Part shown: one piece after another, positions 1-7,253 of the stretch
Layout of the letters: each line of letters begins with the position of its first letter
How positions within the stretch are numbered: position 1 is the stretch's first letter
Assembly (NCBI GenBank): GCA_937890485.1
Contig: CALBXN010000230.1
Location: 1 to 10,371 of the forward strand
Reading direction: 5' to 3'
Length of the DNA stretch: 10,371 bases
Origin: an uncultured Treponema sp.
GTDB lineage: Bacteria > Spirochaetota > Spirochaetia > Treponematales > Treponemataceae
Notes under the pieces: model-generated
Told to the model about the DNA's origin: nothing
Database searches by the model: none
What the model saw: the letters and a program-made list of their open reading frames with translations, nothing else
Made by a program: the position numbers and the translations under genes

Positions 1-563
1 CAAAATGCAATTTTGTGTTCATCATTACCTTCAATAAGAATTTCATATTGCTGTTGTTCATAAAACATCGGCATTATGGAATACTCACCGCTATGAATTC
101 CACCATTTATCATATCAGTTTTGGTATCTTTTGGAGGATTATGAGTTATCAAAATTAATTTTGACCAACCTAAGTCAACATCATCAGAAATTACATTTAA
201 ATCTGACAAGATTTCATCTTCTGTGCGTTCAAAAGGAGTTGTTCCTGTAAATTTGGTTCCTCCTCCACAACCTACAAATGAAAAAGAGGAACCAAAAACC
301 AAAGATTTTTGAACAGAAATATCGTATTGTTCCAAAACTTCTAAAAAGTCAGGTTCATCACAATTTCCTAAAACAGAATAAATCGAATCATGTTTTTTTA
401 CTAATTTTTGTAAAAAAGGTAATCCTGTTTCAGGCTCTTCGAATTTGGCAAAATCTCCACCAAATAAAACAATATCACAAGATTTAAATTCAGAATCTAG
501 TTTATCTAAAACATCTAAAGCTCCGTGACCATCTGAAATTACTAAAAAACGCATTTTGTTCAT
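1..563 (-). CDS. Calcineurin-like metallophosphoesterase, 3' end cut by window edge
   Basis: This is a partial gene: 187 codons from ATG 563 stay open to the window edge. The product is a two-metal phosphoesterase of the calcineurin-like superfamily, probably cytoplasmic since no signal peptide is visible. Metal-site motifs appear in the expected order: S-D-G-H-G with D11 and H13, G-G-D with D37, G-N-C-D with N67, and T-H-N-P-P with H141. The family's final GH-x-H motif is not in view. The last codon is split (TG-), so a Cys followed by GHxH may lie just outside. Start 563 has an AAGG box about 8 nt upstream; M4 (554) is a less likely alternative. The gene lies 29 bp after hisC on the same strand, so co-transcription is likely. 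The substrate cannot be read from sequence: nucleotides, phosphoproteins and small phosphate esters are all possible. Confidence 0.85.
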   Translation of the reverse strand, partial: MNKMRFLVISDGHGALDVLDKLDSEFKSCDIVLFGGDFAKFEEPETGLPFLQKLVKKHDSIYSVLGNCDEPDFLEVLEQYDISVQKSLVFGSSFSFVGCGGGTKFTGTTPFERTEDEILSDLNVISDDVDLGWSKLILITHNPPKDTKTDMINGGIHSGEYSIMPMFYEQQQYEILIEGNDEHKIAF

Positions 564-592
564 AATATTTACCTTAAAATTTTATTTCAATT

Positions 593-1693
593 TTACAGAT
601 TTTTCATTATCTGTTTTAACTCTTCCATTTGTTCATTAGTTCCAACGGAAATACGAACAAAATCTTCAATTCCTTTTGTAGAAAAATGCCTAACAAGAAT
701 TCCATTTTGTTTTATTTTTTCATAAATTTCTTTTCCTGCTAAGCCTTCTTTTTTGGCAAGAATAAAATTTGTTTTGCTTTCGTAAATAAACCAACCATTT
801 TCTATTAAAAACTGAGAAAAATCTTGTCTTGTTTTTACAATTTTCTTTGTACAATCAATGTAATAATCAGTATCTTTGCAGGAATAAATCCCCATTTGCT
901 GAGTAACTACATCAACAGGAAAATGATTAAAAGAATTTTTTGCAGTTTTAATCAAAGTAATAATTTTTTCATTTGCAACAAGATAACCTAAACGCATTCC
1001 TGCAGCACTCATAGATTTTGAAAAGGTTCTAACTACAACAAGATTTTCAAATTCGTTTAAAAGTGGTAAAACCGATTCATCAGAAAAATCGGCATAGGCT
1101 TCATCCACAATCAAAACCTTTTCCTTTGGAAATTTTTTTAGCATTTCTCTAATTTCATCATTTGATAAACTCAATGAAGTTGGAGCATTTGGATTAGCAA
1201 AAATCGTTCCATTTGTATATTTTACTTTTTCTAACATCAGTTCTTTATTTATTGTAAAATCAGAATTTAGAGGAATTTTTTCTAAATCTATTCCATAATA
1301 ATCACAATAAACAGGATAAAAACTGTATGTATGCTCAGGAATAATCAATTTATCAAAAAAACTATAAAAAGCAAAAGATAAAACTTCATCTGAGCCATTC
1401 CCACAAAAAATCATATCTTTTGTAATAGGAGTTTCCAATTTTTGTGGATTATTCATACATCCACCTGTTTTATTTAAATGTTCTGCAATCGCAATTCGCA
1501 AGTCTGAAGAATCTGGATCTGGATATAATGCTAATTTCATTGCATTGTTTTTTACAAAATTAGAAATATCTTCTATTGCTTTTGAAGATGGTGGATAAGG
1601 ATTTTCATTTGCATTTAGTTTGATATATCCTCTATCTTTAGGTTGTTCACCAGGAACATAGGGATTTAATCTCTCAACACGCTTACTAAACAT
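593..1693 (-). CDS. hisC: Histidinol-phosphate aminotransferase (PLP, fold type I)
   Basis: The product is 366 residues, the normal HisC length. HisC is a cytoplasmic, PLP-dependent enzyme that transfers an amino group from glutamate to imidazole-acetol phosphate, making histidinol phosphate. Visible motifs are the N-terminal L-N-A-N-E-N-P near 26-32, G-N-G-S-D-E at 98-103 (PLP phosphate region), N-P-N-A-P-T-S at 167-173, V-D-E-A-Y with D197 and Y200, T-F-S-K-S with the predicted Schiff-base Lys226, R234, and a C-terminal V-R-I-S-V-G-T. Residues about 74-92 look like a small insertion before the glycine motif. The ATG at 1693 has an AGAGGA box, though it is close (about 3-4 nt). No other his gene is next to it, so a related activity (aromatic aminotransferase, or a CobD-like decarboxylase) is possible but less likely. 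The promoter is probably in the 113-bp divergent gap. Confidence 0.9.
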   Translation of the reverse strand: MFSKRVERLNPYVPGEQPKDRGYIKLNANENPYPPSSKAIEDISNFVKNNAMKLALYPDPDSSDLRIAIAEHLNKTGGCMNNPQKLETPITKDMIFCGNGSDEVLSFAFYSFFDKLIIPEHTYSFYPVYCDYYGIDLEKIPLNSDFTINKELMLEKVKYTNGTIFANPNAPTSLSLSNDEIREMLKKFPKEKVLIVDEAYADFSDESVLPLLNEFENLVVVRTFSKSMSAAGMRLGYLVANEKIITLIKTAKNSFNHFPVDVVTQQMGIYSCKDTDYYIDCTKKIVKTRQDFSQFLIENGWFIYESKTNFILAKKEGLAGKEIYEKIKQNGILVRHFSTKGIEDFVRISVGTNEQMEELKQIMKNL

Positions 1694-1770
1694 ATTTCCT
1701 CTAAAAATATAATATAATTCATTGTACTCCTTTTTCTATAAATATTCTACGATAAATTTACATATAATGA

Positions 1771-1799
1771 TTGAGAAATTAATAATTTACTGATATAAT
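1771..1799 (+). promoter_or_regulatory. Sigma-70-type promoter with extended -10, leaderless geometry
   Basis: TTGAGA (1771-1776), a 17-bp spacer and TATAAT (1794-1799) are present, with TG at 1791-1792 giving an extended -10. The predicted start of transcription is 1806-1807. The downstream ATG is at 1807, so the mRNA would have almost no 5' leader. No Shine-Dalgarno sequence lies before the ATG. Confidence 0.75.
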
Positions 1800-1806
1800 T
1801 TTAATT

Positions 1807-3711
1807 ATGAATAATGCGCCAACATCAAATCTCAATACAATATTAAAACATTATGCACAAAAGCAAAATTCTCCAGTAGTAAATTTTAACGAATTTTGTG
1901 AATATATGCGTCGTTATTCTCAAAAATATTTAGAACAACAAGAAGAATTATTAAAATATGTAGCAAATTCACATGATGCAGTTGCAAAAGAATTAGTTTT
2001 ACTTGAATCTGACAAAAAAATTGCTTTAATAAATGAACATACAGATAAAAAATCAATCGTTGTTACAGCTCATTTTATAGAAAAATTTTCTGCAAGATAT
2101 AGAGAAATAGAAGCCAATCCTGCAATTCCATTTCCAACATTGGCAGATTTTCCAAAATATCTTACAAAGGAAATACACGAAAAAAAAGAAGCTTCCGAAT
2201 TTATTTTTAAGTTATTAGAAAATGAACAGTTAAATGATGAAACATTATATGCGATAACATTTGCAAAAGATGTTCCATCTTTACTATTACCATCATCTGT
2301 AAGTATTTTAACAGTTTTAGAACTTGGTATTGCAAAAATCAGATTGATGCTCAGAAAAGAAGAATATCATGATTATTTCTTAAAGAAAATCAGAATTTCA
2401 AATCCTGGAAAAGAACTTTCTGGAAAAAATTTTTTTAGTCAGGTCGTAAACAAACCTGAAGAAACATTAGAAAATATAAAATCCTCAGGAGATGTTTTTT
2501 ATTTTTGGAGTCAACTTTGCTTTTTTATAAGACAAGATTATGAAAAAGTAAAAGATTTAACTCATGAAGATATTGCAAAACTTCAAGCCATTCAAATCAT
2601 TGAATTTTGCTCATCATATTTTAAAAATAAATCACAGCAAACTCAACAAAGAGCAACTGCTCTAAAAAATCTTGGAATAATTTTAAATAAACCACCCTAC
2701 TTTTTTACAAAAGATGATATTGCAAAATTTGTGGATTCACGAGGAATTCCTCTTTTAGGTCAATATAGCGAAAAAGATTTAAGCGATTACTTGCACACAG
2801 AAACAACAACATTAGAAAATAATAATTTACCCAATCTTCTAGTTTTCAAAGTTGATTCCGGACAAAGATACTTTATTGTAAAAAATAGAGTTCTTCCTTT
2901 AATATTGAAACTCAGTAGCGAAACTCGAGATGTAATTAGAGGCAACCTTACAAGAGAATGGTACGATTCTTTAAAAGATTACGAAAATTTACCTTGTATG
3001 AAAGAACAACAAGCCTTTGACAAAAAACTTGAAGAAAAGGTCCACGATTTAGATCCAATTCTATATGCATTGCTTAATTCAAACTTTTTATCACTGATTC
3101 ATTATGAAACAAGAAATGCACAAGAACCAATTTCTGAAAAGATTAATCTTTTTGCAAACGGAAAACTTCTTCCTTATAGCGAGATATTAATGCTCTCTAG
3201 ACAAGAAATTTTAACTGATGCAAAAATTATGTTACCTTTTTGGTATACAGTTCCGTTATTATCTTGGATTCTTTCACTTTTTCTAAAAAAACCAGGAAAA
3301 TCAGTAAAAAAACAAGAACAAAAAAATAAAAATGAAAAAGAAGAAACTGAAAAAAAGAAGAAACAACCTTCATCTAAAACTGAAATAAAAAATGCTATCG
3401 AGAAGGTTGAAAAAGAACTTATTCCTGAAGGCTCAACTATAGATGAAGAACTCTCAAATTGTTTGTATCAATGGAATAAACAAATTACAAAACAAGCACG
3501 AGAGCAACTTACAGAAGATGTAAACTGTTTAATTAGAGATTATATTCGTTCAACAATTCGGTCATTGAAATCTGCAAGTTTTAATATTCAGCGAATAAAA
3601 AATCTTTCAGATGCTTTAGTAAAATCTCCATCTTTACAGAAGATAAAAGAAACAACTCATCTTAACCGATATATTCAACTTTATATTCTAAAATTAGTAA
3701 AAAATACTTAA
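1807..3711 (+). CDS. Conserved-looking 634-residue protein of unknown function with an internal hydrophobic segment
   Basis: I do not recognise this protein. Residues 1-475 look soluble, mainly alpha-helical and charged, with no signal peptide or catalytic motif I can name. Residues about 476-493 form a hydrophobic stretch containing W-Y-T-V-P-L-L-S-W, long enough to cross or dip into the membrane. A very Lys/Glu-rich linker (about 494-528) follows, then a helical C-terminal region of roughly 105 residues. By the positive-inside rule the basic linker should be cytoplasmic, which would place any membrane contact at the inner leaflet; this is inference. Start ATG 1807 has no Shine-Dalgarno sequence but sits where transcription should begin, and the reading frame is intact. 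The next in-frame ATG (codon 34-35) also lacks a ribosome site. The gene appears monocistronic, between divergent hisC and its own weak terminator. Low-complexity Lys codons match the local AT bias, so nothing suggests recent transfer. Confidence 0.85.
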   Translation: MNNAPTSNLNTILKHYAQKQNSPVVNFNEFCEYMRRYSQKYLEQQEELLKYVANSHDAVAKELVLLESDKKIALINEHTDKKSIVVTAHFIEKFSARYREIEANPAIPFPTLADFPKYLTKEIHEKKEASEFIFKLLENEQLNDETLYAITFAKDVPSLLLPSSVSILTVLELGIAKIRLMLRKEEYHDYFLKKIRISNPGKELSGKNFFSQVVNKPEETLENIKSSGDVFYFWSQLCFFIRQDYEKVKDLTHEDIAKLQAIQIIEFCSSYFKNKSQQTQQRATALKNLGIILNKPPYFFTKDDIAKFVDSRGIPLLGQYSEKDLSDYLHTETTTLENNNLPNLLVFKVDSGQRYFIVKNRVLPLILKLSSETRDVIRGNLTREWYDSLKDYENLPCMKEQQAFDKKLEEKVHDLDPILYALLNSNFLSLIHYETRNAQEPISEKINLFANGKLLPYSEILMLSRQEILTDAKIMLPFWYTVPLLSWILSLFLKKPGKSVKKQEQKNKNEKEETEKKKKQPSSKTEIKNAIEKVEKELIPEGSTIDEELSNCLYQWNKQITKQAREQLTEDVNCLIRDYIRSTIRSLKSASFNIQRIKNLSDALVKSPSLQKIKETTHLNRYIQLYILKLVKNT

Positions 3712-3730
3712 TTTTTTTTAATTTTTTTTT
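3691..3730 (+). terminator. Weak intrinsic terminator after the 634-residue gene
   Basis: AAATTAGTA (3691-3699) can pair across a 5-A loop with TACTTAATTT (3705-3714), with one bulged T. Two T runs follow (3712-3719 and 3722-3730). The stem is almost all A-T and overlaps the stop codon, so it is weak. The long T tracts are the better evidence. Confidence 0.4.
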
Positions 3731-3747
3731 CATAAATACATTTAAAA

Positions 3748-3791
3748 TTGCATTTTTACTCAATAATAAAGGTATACAGTTTACCGGTAAA
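3748..3791 (+). promoter_or_regulatory. Candidate ssb promoter with a 12-bp palindromic operator
   Basis: A possible promoter is TTGCAT (3748-3753), a rather long 19-bp spacer and TATACA (3773-3778), which would start transcription near 3785. The perfect 12-bp palindrome TTTACCGGTAAA (3780-3791) sits right over that start point, where a repressor would block initiation. Its CCGG core stands out in AT-rich DNA. An alternative promoter, TTGTAT (3794-3799) with TATTGC (3816-3821), would put the palindrome just upstream instead. No regulator can be named from sequence. Confidence 0.4.
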
Positions 3792-3847
3792 AATTGTATT
3801 TAACTTTATTTTTTGTATTGCTATTGTGCAGTACAAAAGGAGCAAAA

Positions 3848-4258
3848 ATGAATCCTATTAATTCACTTGTAATCGAAGGAAATCTTGTAAGAGATGCCAT
3901 CGTCAAAGAAACTCAAAATGGAAATTATGTAAGTAATTTTTCTATTGCAGTAAATCGTTCGGTTAAAACCCATAACGGTGAAGTTCATAAAGAAGTATCT
4001 TTTTTTGATGTAGAAACCTGGGGAGATTTAGCTAAAGATATGTCCAAAAAAGGTACGCGAGGAACTAGAATCAGGATGGTTGGCAGAATTAAACAAAATC
4101 GTTGGACAGGTTCAGATGGGAAAAATTATTCTAGAATTAACATAATCGCTGATCACATTGAATTTATTTCTCAAAAAAAGAATGAAACCAGTGAAGATGT
4201 AATCCCAGAACATATTGCCAACGAAGTTGAAGTAAAAGAGGAGGTTATCGCTTTTTAG
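3848..4258 (+). CDS. ssb: Single-stranded DNA-binding protein
   Basis: SSB coats single-stranded DNA as a tetramer in replication, repair and recombination and recruits partners through its C-terminal tip. The product is 136 residues: an OB-fold at about 4-108 (N-S-L-V-I-E-G-N-L, S-N-F-S-I-A-V-N-R, F-F-D-V-E-T-W with W58, R-M-V-G-R, aromatic W86, H-I-E-F) and a short acidic tail (109-136). The tail ends E-E-V-I-A-F, where the usual tip is D/E-rich followed by I-P-F, so proline is replaced by alanine. The start at 3848 is chosen because AAAAGGAG lies 5 nt before it. An upstream TTG at 3794 would add 18 hydrophobic residues not seen in SSBs. It is not between rpsF and rpsR, where ssb often sits, so it may be a second copy. 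Its 3' end overlaps the opposite U32 gene by 14 bp. Confidence 0.93.
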   Translation: MNPINSLVIEGNLVRDAIVKETQNGNYVSNFSIAVNRSVKTHNGEVHKEVSFFDVETWGDLAKDMSKKGTRGTRIRMVGRIKQNRWTGSDGKNYSRINIIADHIEFISQKKNETSEDVIPEHIANEVEVKEEVIAF

Positions 4259-6440
4259 ACTTGTTTTTGGTAACAGTTTTCTTTTGGCTACTGTTCTTAA
4301 AACTGTTACCATTAACCTTGGCTCTTTCATTGGCATTTCGGTATTCTTCCATTTTTTCTGGAGAATAAAAACCGTCTTTCCAGTTAAATCGACTAATATC
4401 AGGTAGAACTTCACCTTTATAAAATGATTTCATCAACTGGCGCAAAGTTCCTTTTTTCACTTGGGTTTTAGAGAAATCTATTAAAAAGTGAGTAAAGCCT
4501 GCATTTTTCAAAAAGGTTGATTTATCCAAAATTGAAAACGGCTTTTCTGGAGTTACGAAAGAACCGTCTTCCGTTGAAAGAGCTTTAAAAACACCTCCTT
4601 CTTTGTCTGAAAAAAATGTAAAATCATAAGAAGCAGGAAGTTTAAAACGCATTCTAAACAAAGCAGGATATGCAAAAATTGGAACTAAAACTCTTGAACG
4701 CTGATTTTTTTCGTAAGTGGCTTCAAGATTTTGTCGTGAATTTTCATAAGGAGAAACAAATACATCAATATCTTGATTTTCAAGCCAAGATGCAGACCAA
4801 CGGTTAAACGCATACAAATAAGGTCCCGCTATACATGTTGCTTTCATAGATTTTAGAATAGAAATGTGAGCAGGATTATTTACAACCCAATATCTAAAAC
4901 CTTCGTTTACCAAATACTCGATGGAAGAGATTAAATCATTTTCAATTTCTTGAGGACAGAATGGGTCAAGAGAAATATAAATCTGTTTTTTAGAAAAAGG
5001 AAGAGTTTCTTTTTTTTCTATAAGAGATTTTTTGGTTTCAGAATTGAGTTCTAAAATTACTCGCACAGGATTTTCACTTTGGATTGCATACATATCAGAA
5101 ACAGTAGAAACTTGTACATAAATTCCTTCTGGGAAATATGACAACTTATCTTTTTCTGGAGTAGATAAATCTAAAATCGGTAGCTCTTGACCACCTGGTT
5201 GCTTTCTAAAAGTTGATAAATCCCGAGGTAATACATGGTTGTATCGCTTTGACATAGATTTTGTTTGCAATAGATAAACATTATCACCTATTGAAAAACC
5301 TTTGGGAATATCTATCCATCTTTTGTTATGGTCATCAACTAAAACCTGTTTTATTTTATGACTTACACGTCCAGTATCATCTTTTTTGTGAAGTCTTATT
5401 GAATCCCCTTCATCTGGTTCATAGGTTCCACCAACTAAACTTGCAAAAGGAACATTAAATCCTTCTGAATTTTCAACTGGCTTTGTTTTTTCGATTGTAC
5501 CGAGATAAATTCCAGTTCCACCAGCTTGTTTTGGATTCAATAAAGATTCGGCGATAGTTTCTGGAGATTTAAAATCGTACCAATATTTTGTTTTAGCTCT
5601 AGCAAAATCAGTAGAAAGCATTCGTTTAGCAACTGCAATAGAACCTTTTTTGTCTTCTTGCCAATGGTCAAGCAAATATCTGTAGGCGGCAGTTACACTT
5701 CCAACGTATTCGGCACTTTTCATTCGGCCTTCAATTTTGAAAGATTCAACTCCGATATTTACCAAATCGGGAATTTTTTCAATAAGTTGCAAATCGTTTG
5801 GAGAAAAATAATAACCTTGGGAGATTCCTCCATCGTATTCTGCTTGATAAAAACGACGACAAGCCTGAGCACACATTCCTCGGTTTGCTGATTTTCCACC
5901 AAGATAACTTGAAAATAAACAGAGTCCTGACTCACAAACACATAAAGCTCCGTGAACAAAAACTTCAAGTTCTACGTTAGAATTTGCTTTTATATCTTGA
6001 ATTTCTTTTAATCCTAATTCTCTAGCAAGAACAACTCTTTTGAATCCTTCTTTTCCCATGAGATTTGCAGCTTTTGCACTGGCAATATTCATCTGAGTTG
6101 AAGCATGAAGTTCCAAGTTAGGAAAAAATTCCTGACACATTCTAATAATTCCAAAATCCTGAACGATTAAACCGTCAGGTCCAACTTTATCAAGATAAGA
6201 CAAAAAACGATAAAGCCTTTCTGTTTCTCGTTCTTCAACTACAGTATTTACTGTAACATATATTTTTTTCTTTTGACGGTGAACTGCTTGAACAGCAGCT
6301 TCAAATTGATTCCATGCAAAATTTGATGAGCGTAATCGTGCGTTAAAACTTTTAAGCCCCATGTAAACTGCATCTGCGCCTTCGCCAATTGCAGCATCAA
6401 GAGCTTCGATATTCCCTGCGGGAGCTAATAATTCAGACAT
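4245..6440 (-). CDS. Peptidase U32 family protein, RlhA-like (probable RNA hydroxylation, Fe-S)
   Basis: The product is 731 residues from ATG 6440. The PROSITE U32 signature is complete at about 159-177: E-V-F-V-H-G-A-L-C, then E-S-G-L-C-L-F-S, followed by G-M-C-A-Q-A-C. Cys167, Cys174, Cys190 and possibly Cys194 are candidate Fe-S ligands. The N-terminal half starts with the typical L-L-A-P-A-G-N. A second half (about 430-690) carries G-P-Y-L-Y-A-F-N-R-W and F-V-S-P-Y-E-N-S-R-Q-N-L, as in the long RlhA (YdcP)-type members. Those hydroxylate a 23S rRNA cytidine, while TrhP relatives act on tRNA uridine. Despite the name, proteolysis is doubtful. The exact RNA target here is inferred. The tail is Lys/Ser-rich. 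The longer frame from TTG 6467 would put the -10 box inside the gene, so I prefer 6440. No ribosome site is visible. Confidence 0.88.
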   Translation of the reverse strand: MSELLAPAGNIEALDAAIGEGADAVYMGLKSFNARLRSSNFAWNQFEAAVQAVHRQKKKIYVTVNTVVEERETERLYRFLSYLDKVGPDGLIVQDFGIIRMCQEFFPNLELHASTQMNIASAKAANLMGKEGFKRVVLARELGLKEIQDIKANSNVELEVFVHGALCVCESGLCLFSSYLGGKSANRGMCAQACRRFYQAEYDGGISQGYYFSPNDLQLIEKIPDLVNIGVESFKIEGRMKSAEYVGSVTAAYRYLLDHWQEDKKGSIAVAKRMLSTDFARAKTKYWYDFKSPETIAESLLNPKQAGGTGIYLGTIEKTKPVENSEGFNVPFASLVGGTYEPDEGDSIRLHKKDDTGRVSHKIKQVLVDDHNKRWIDIPKGFSIGDNVYLLQTKSMSKRYNHVLPRDLSTFRKQPGGQELPILDLSTPEKDKLSYFPEGIYVQVSTVSDMYAIQSENPVRVILELNSETKKSLIEKKETLPFSKKQIYISLDPFCPQEIENDLISSIEYLVNEGFRYWVVNNPAHISILKSMKATCIAGPYLYAFNRWSASWLENQDIDVFVSPYENSRQNLEATYEKNQRSRVLVPIFAYPALFRMRFKLPASYDFTFFSDKEGGVFKALSTEDGSFVTPEKPFSILDKSTFLKNAGFTHFLIDFSKTQVKKGTLRQLMKSFYKGEVLPDISRFNWKDGFYSPEKMEEYRNANERAKVNGNSFKNSSQKKTVTKNKSKKR
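4268..4311 (+). terminator. 13-bp hairpin after ssb, inside the opposing U32 coding end
   Basis: TGGTAACAGTTTT (4268-4280) pairs perfectly with AAAACTGTTACCA (4299-4311) around an 18-nt loop. It begins 10 nt after the ssb stop codon, so it probably forms the 3' end of the ssb mRNA. There is no T run after it on the plus strand, so it may stabilise or define a processed end rather than terminate alone. It lies in the lysine-rich C-terminal coding part of the U32 gene. Confidence 0.5.
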
Positions 6441-6446
6441 ACTCTG

Positions 6447-6455
6447 ATTATAACA
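6447..6455 (-). promoter_or_regulatory. Extended -10 box 6 nt before the U32 ATG (leaderless geometry)
   Basis: On the minus strand, TGT then TATAAT (6452-6447) is followed by 6 nt and ATG 6440. The predicted first transcribed base is the A of the ATG. The -35 region is poor (TTTATT-like at 17 bp), which fits an extended -10 promoter. No usable Shine-Dalgarno sequence is present. Confidence 0.6.
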
Positions 6456-6570
6456 AATTTTTTGCAAAAAATAAAGTAAGTGGAAAAATACATGTATAGA
6501 AGGGATTTAAAGATTATTTTAATAAGAAATTGTTTGGCAAGGGAAAGGGGAATTATTTATATAATAAGTA

Positions 6571-6885
6571 TCATTTCCAAATATCTGAAAAATTCATTTT
6601 TCCGTATAAAACTCGTAATATATTTACAACTTTATTTTTTTTATCGACTATGTAAAAAACGATGTAGTTATCTATGGGAAGGAATCTTAATCCTCTACTT
6701 TTCCATGGTTCCTTTTCGTATAATTTATAAGATTCAGGCATAAAATCTAATTTTAAGATTTCTTCTTTCAAACGATTCAATTGATTTTCAGCGTTTATAA
6801 TTGATTTTAATTCAAATGCGATGTAATCATAGATATTTTGCAAATCTTCTATTGCTAATGGTAAAATTTTTACAGTATAATCCAA
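6571..6885 (-). CDS. RelE/ParE-family toxin of a type II toxin-antitoxin pair
   Basis: The product is 104 residues, normal for this superfamily. Known members either cut mRNA at the ribosome (RelE, YafQ) or poison gyrase (ParE). Visible features are an N-terminal strand and two helices (I-E-D-L-Q-N-I-Y-D-Y-I), then R-G-L-R-F-L-P near 64-70, N-Y-I-V-F-Y-I-V at 73-80, and I-L-R-V-L-Y-G at 89-95 with R91 and Y94 as possible functional residues. It lacks the terminal His of YoeB/YafQ types, so the killing mechanism cannot be assigned. The start is TTG 6885, directly after the antitoxin TAG with no gap. An AAAAAGG box lies 8 nt upstream inside the antitoxin gene, so translation is probably coupled. 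An upstream RelB/DinJ-type antitoxin supports the assignment. Confidence 0.85.
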   Translation of the reverse strand: MDYTVKILPLAIEDLQNIYDYIAFELKSIINAENQLNRLKEEILKLDFMPESYKLYEKEPWKSRGLRFLPIDNYIVFYIVDKKNKVVNILRVLYGKMNFSDIWK

Positions 6886-7188
6886 CTATTTTGCCTTTTT
6901 TATTGAAGAAAATGCTTCGTCTACAGATAGACCTTCATTATTTAGCATATTTTTATAAGATTGTTCCATATCTAAATTAAATTGTTCTTCGGTCATTTTT
7001 GACAAATTTATATTTTTTTTATTAGGAACTTTTACATCAAAAGGTAATCCGTTATTAAGAATAATCTGTTTATAAAACATATTTATCGCTGTAGAAACAG
7101 GAATGCCCAAAGTTTCTAAAATAGATTCTGCAGAAAGTTTTGTTTCAGGTTCTATTCTAGCATATAAATTTGCAGTTTTATTTGCCAT
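6886..7188 (-). CDS. RelB/DinJ-family antitoxin (ribbon-helix-helix)
   Basis: The product is 100 residues. The N-terminal half matches the RelB/DinJ ribbon-helix-helix pattern: strand T-A-N-L-Y-A-R-I-E-P at about 5-14, helix A-E-S-I-L-E-T-L-G-I (20-29), helix S-T-A-I-N-M-F-Y-K (32-40), then G-L-P-F (47-50). This part should dimerise, bind the operator and repress the operon. The charged C-terminal half should wrap and block the toxin. ATG 7188 is chosen because GGGAGG lies just before it. An upstream in-frame TTG at 7212 would read through that ribosome site. It is the first gene of a two-gene operon with the toxin, behind a 97-nt leader and a palindromic promoter, which fits autoregulation. 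Confidence 0.9.
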   Translation of the reverse strand: MANKTANLYARIEPETKLSAESILETLGIPVSTAINMFYKQIILNNGLPFDVKVPNKKNINLSKMTEEQFNLDMEQSYKNMLNNEGLSVDEAFSSIKKAK

Positions 7189-7206
7189 ATTATCCTCCCA
7201 CAAAAA

Positions 7207-7253
7207 AGTCAATAAAAACTTAGTCGTTATTTTAAGAAAATTTTTTATTGACT
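7207..7253 (-). ncRNA. Stem-loop in the antitoxin mRNA leader
   Basis: AGTCAATAAAAA (7207-7218) and TTTTTATTGACT (7242-7253) are perfect 12-bp inverted copies separated by 23 bp. In the antitoxin mRNA this forms a hairpin that ends just before the T run and GGGAGG ribosome site. Just 5' of it is a second ribosome-site-like GTGGAGAG, similar to the GTGGGAGG after it. The stem is A-U rich. A translational control role is inference. Confidence 0.45.

Noticed and set aside
278..487. 69-codon plus-strand frame
   Set aside because: It lies fully antisense to the phosphoesterase gene, which has clear metal-site motifs, and it has no family-like features.
3794..3847. Longer ssb starting at TTG 3794, with a hydrophobic N-terminus resembling a signal peptide
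   Set aside because: SSB is cytoplasmic, ATG 3848 has a strong AAAAGGAG site, and the extension reads through the promoter and leader region.
4112..4414. 100-codon minus-strand frame across the ssb/U32 junction
   Set aside because: It is out of frame with both real genes, and its sequence is a shadow of the U32 tail and of antisense ssb.
5261..5968. Several short frames inside the U32 gene on both strands
   Set aside because: All overlap a long frame with a complete U32 signature; they are shadows of it.
6488..6497. Palindrome ATACATGTAT upstream of the U32 gene
   Set aside because: It is only 10 bp and almost all A-T, so it is expected by chance in this sequence; no promoter placement supports an operator.
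6480..6743. 87-codon plus-strand frame
   Set aside because: It is mostly antisense to the toxin gene, has no ribosome site, and its composition is typical of non-coding AT-rich sequence.
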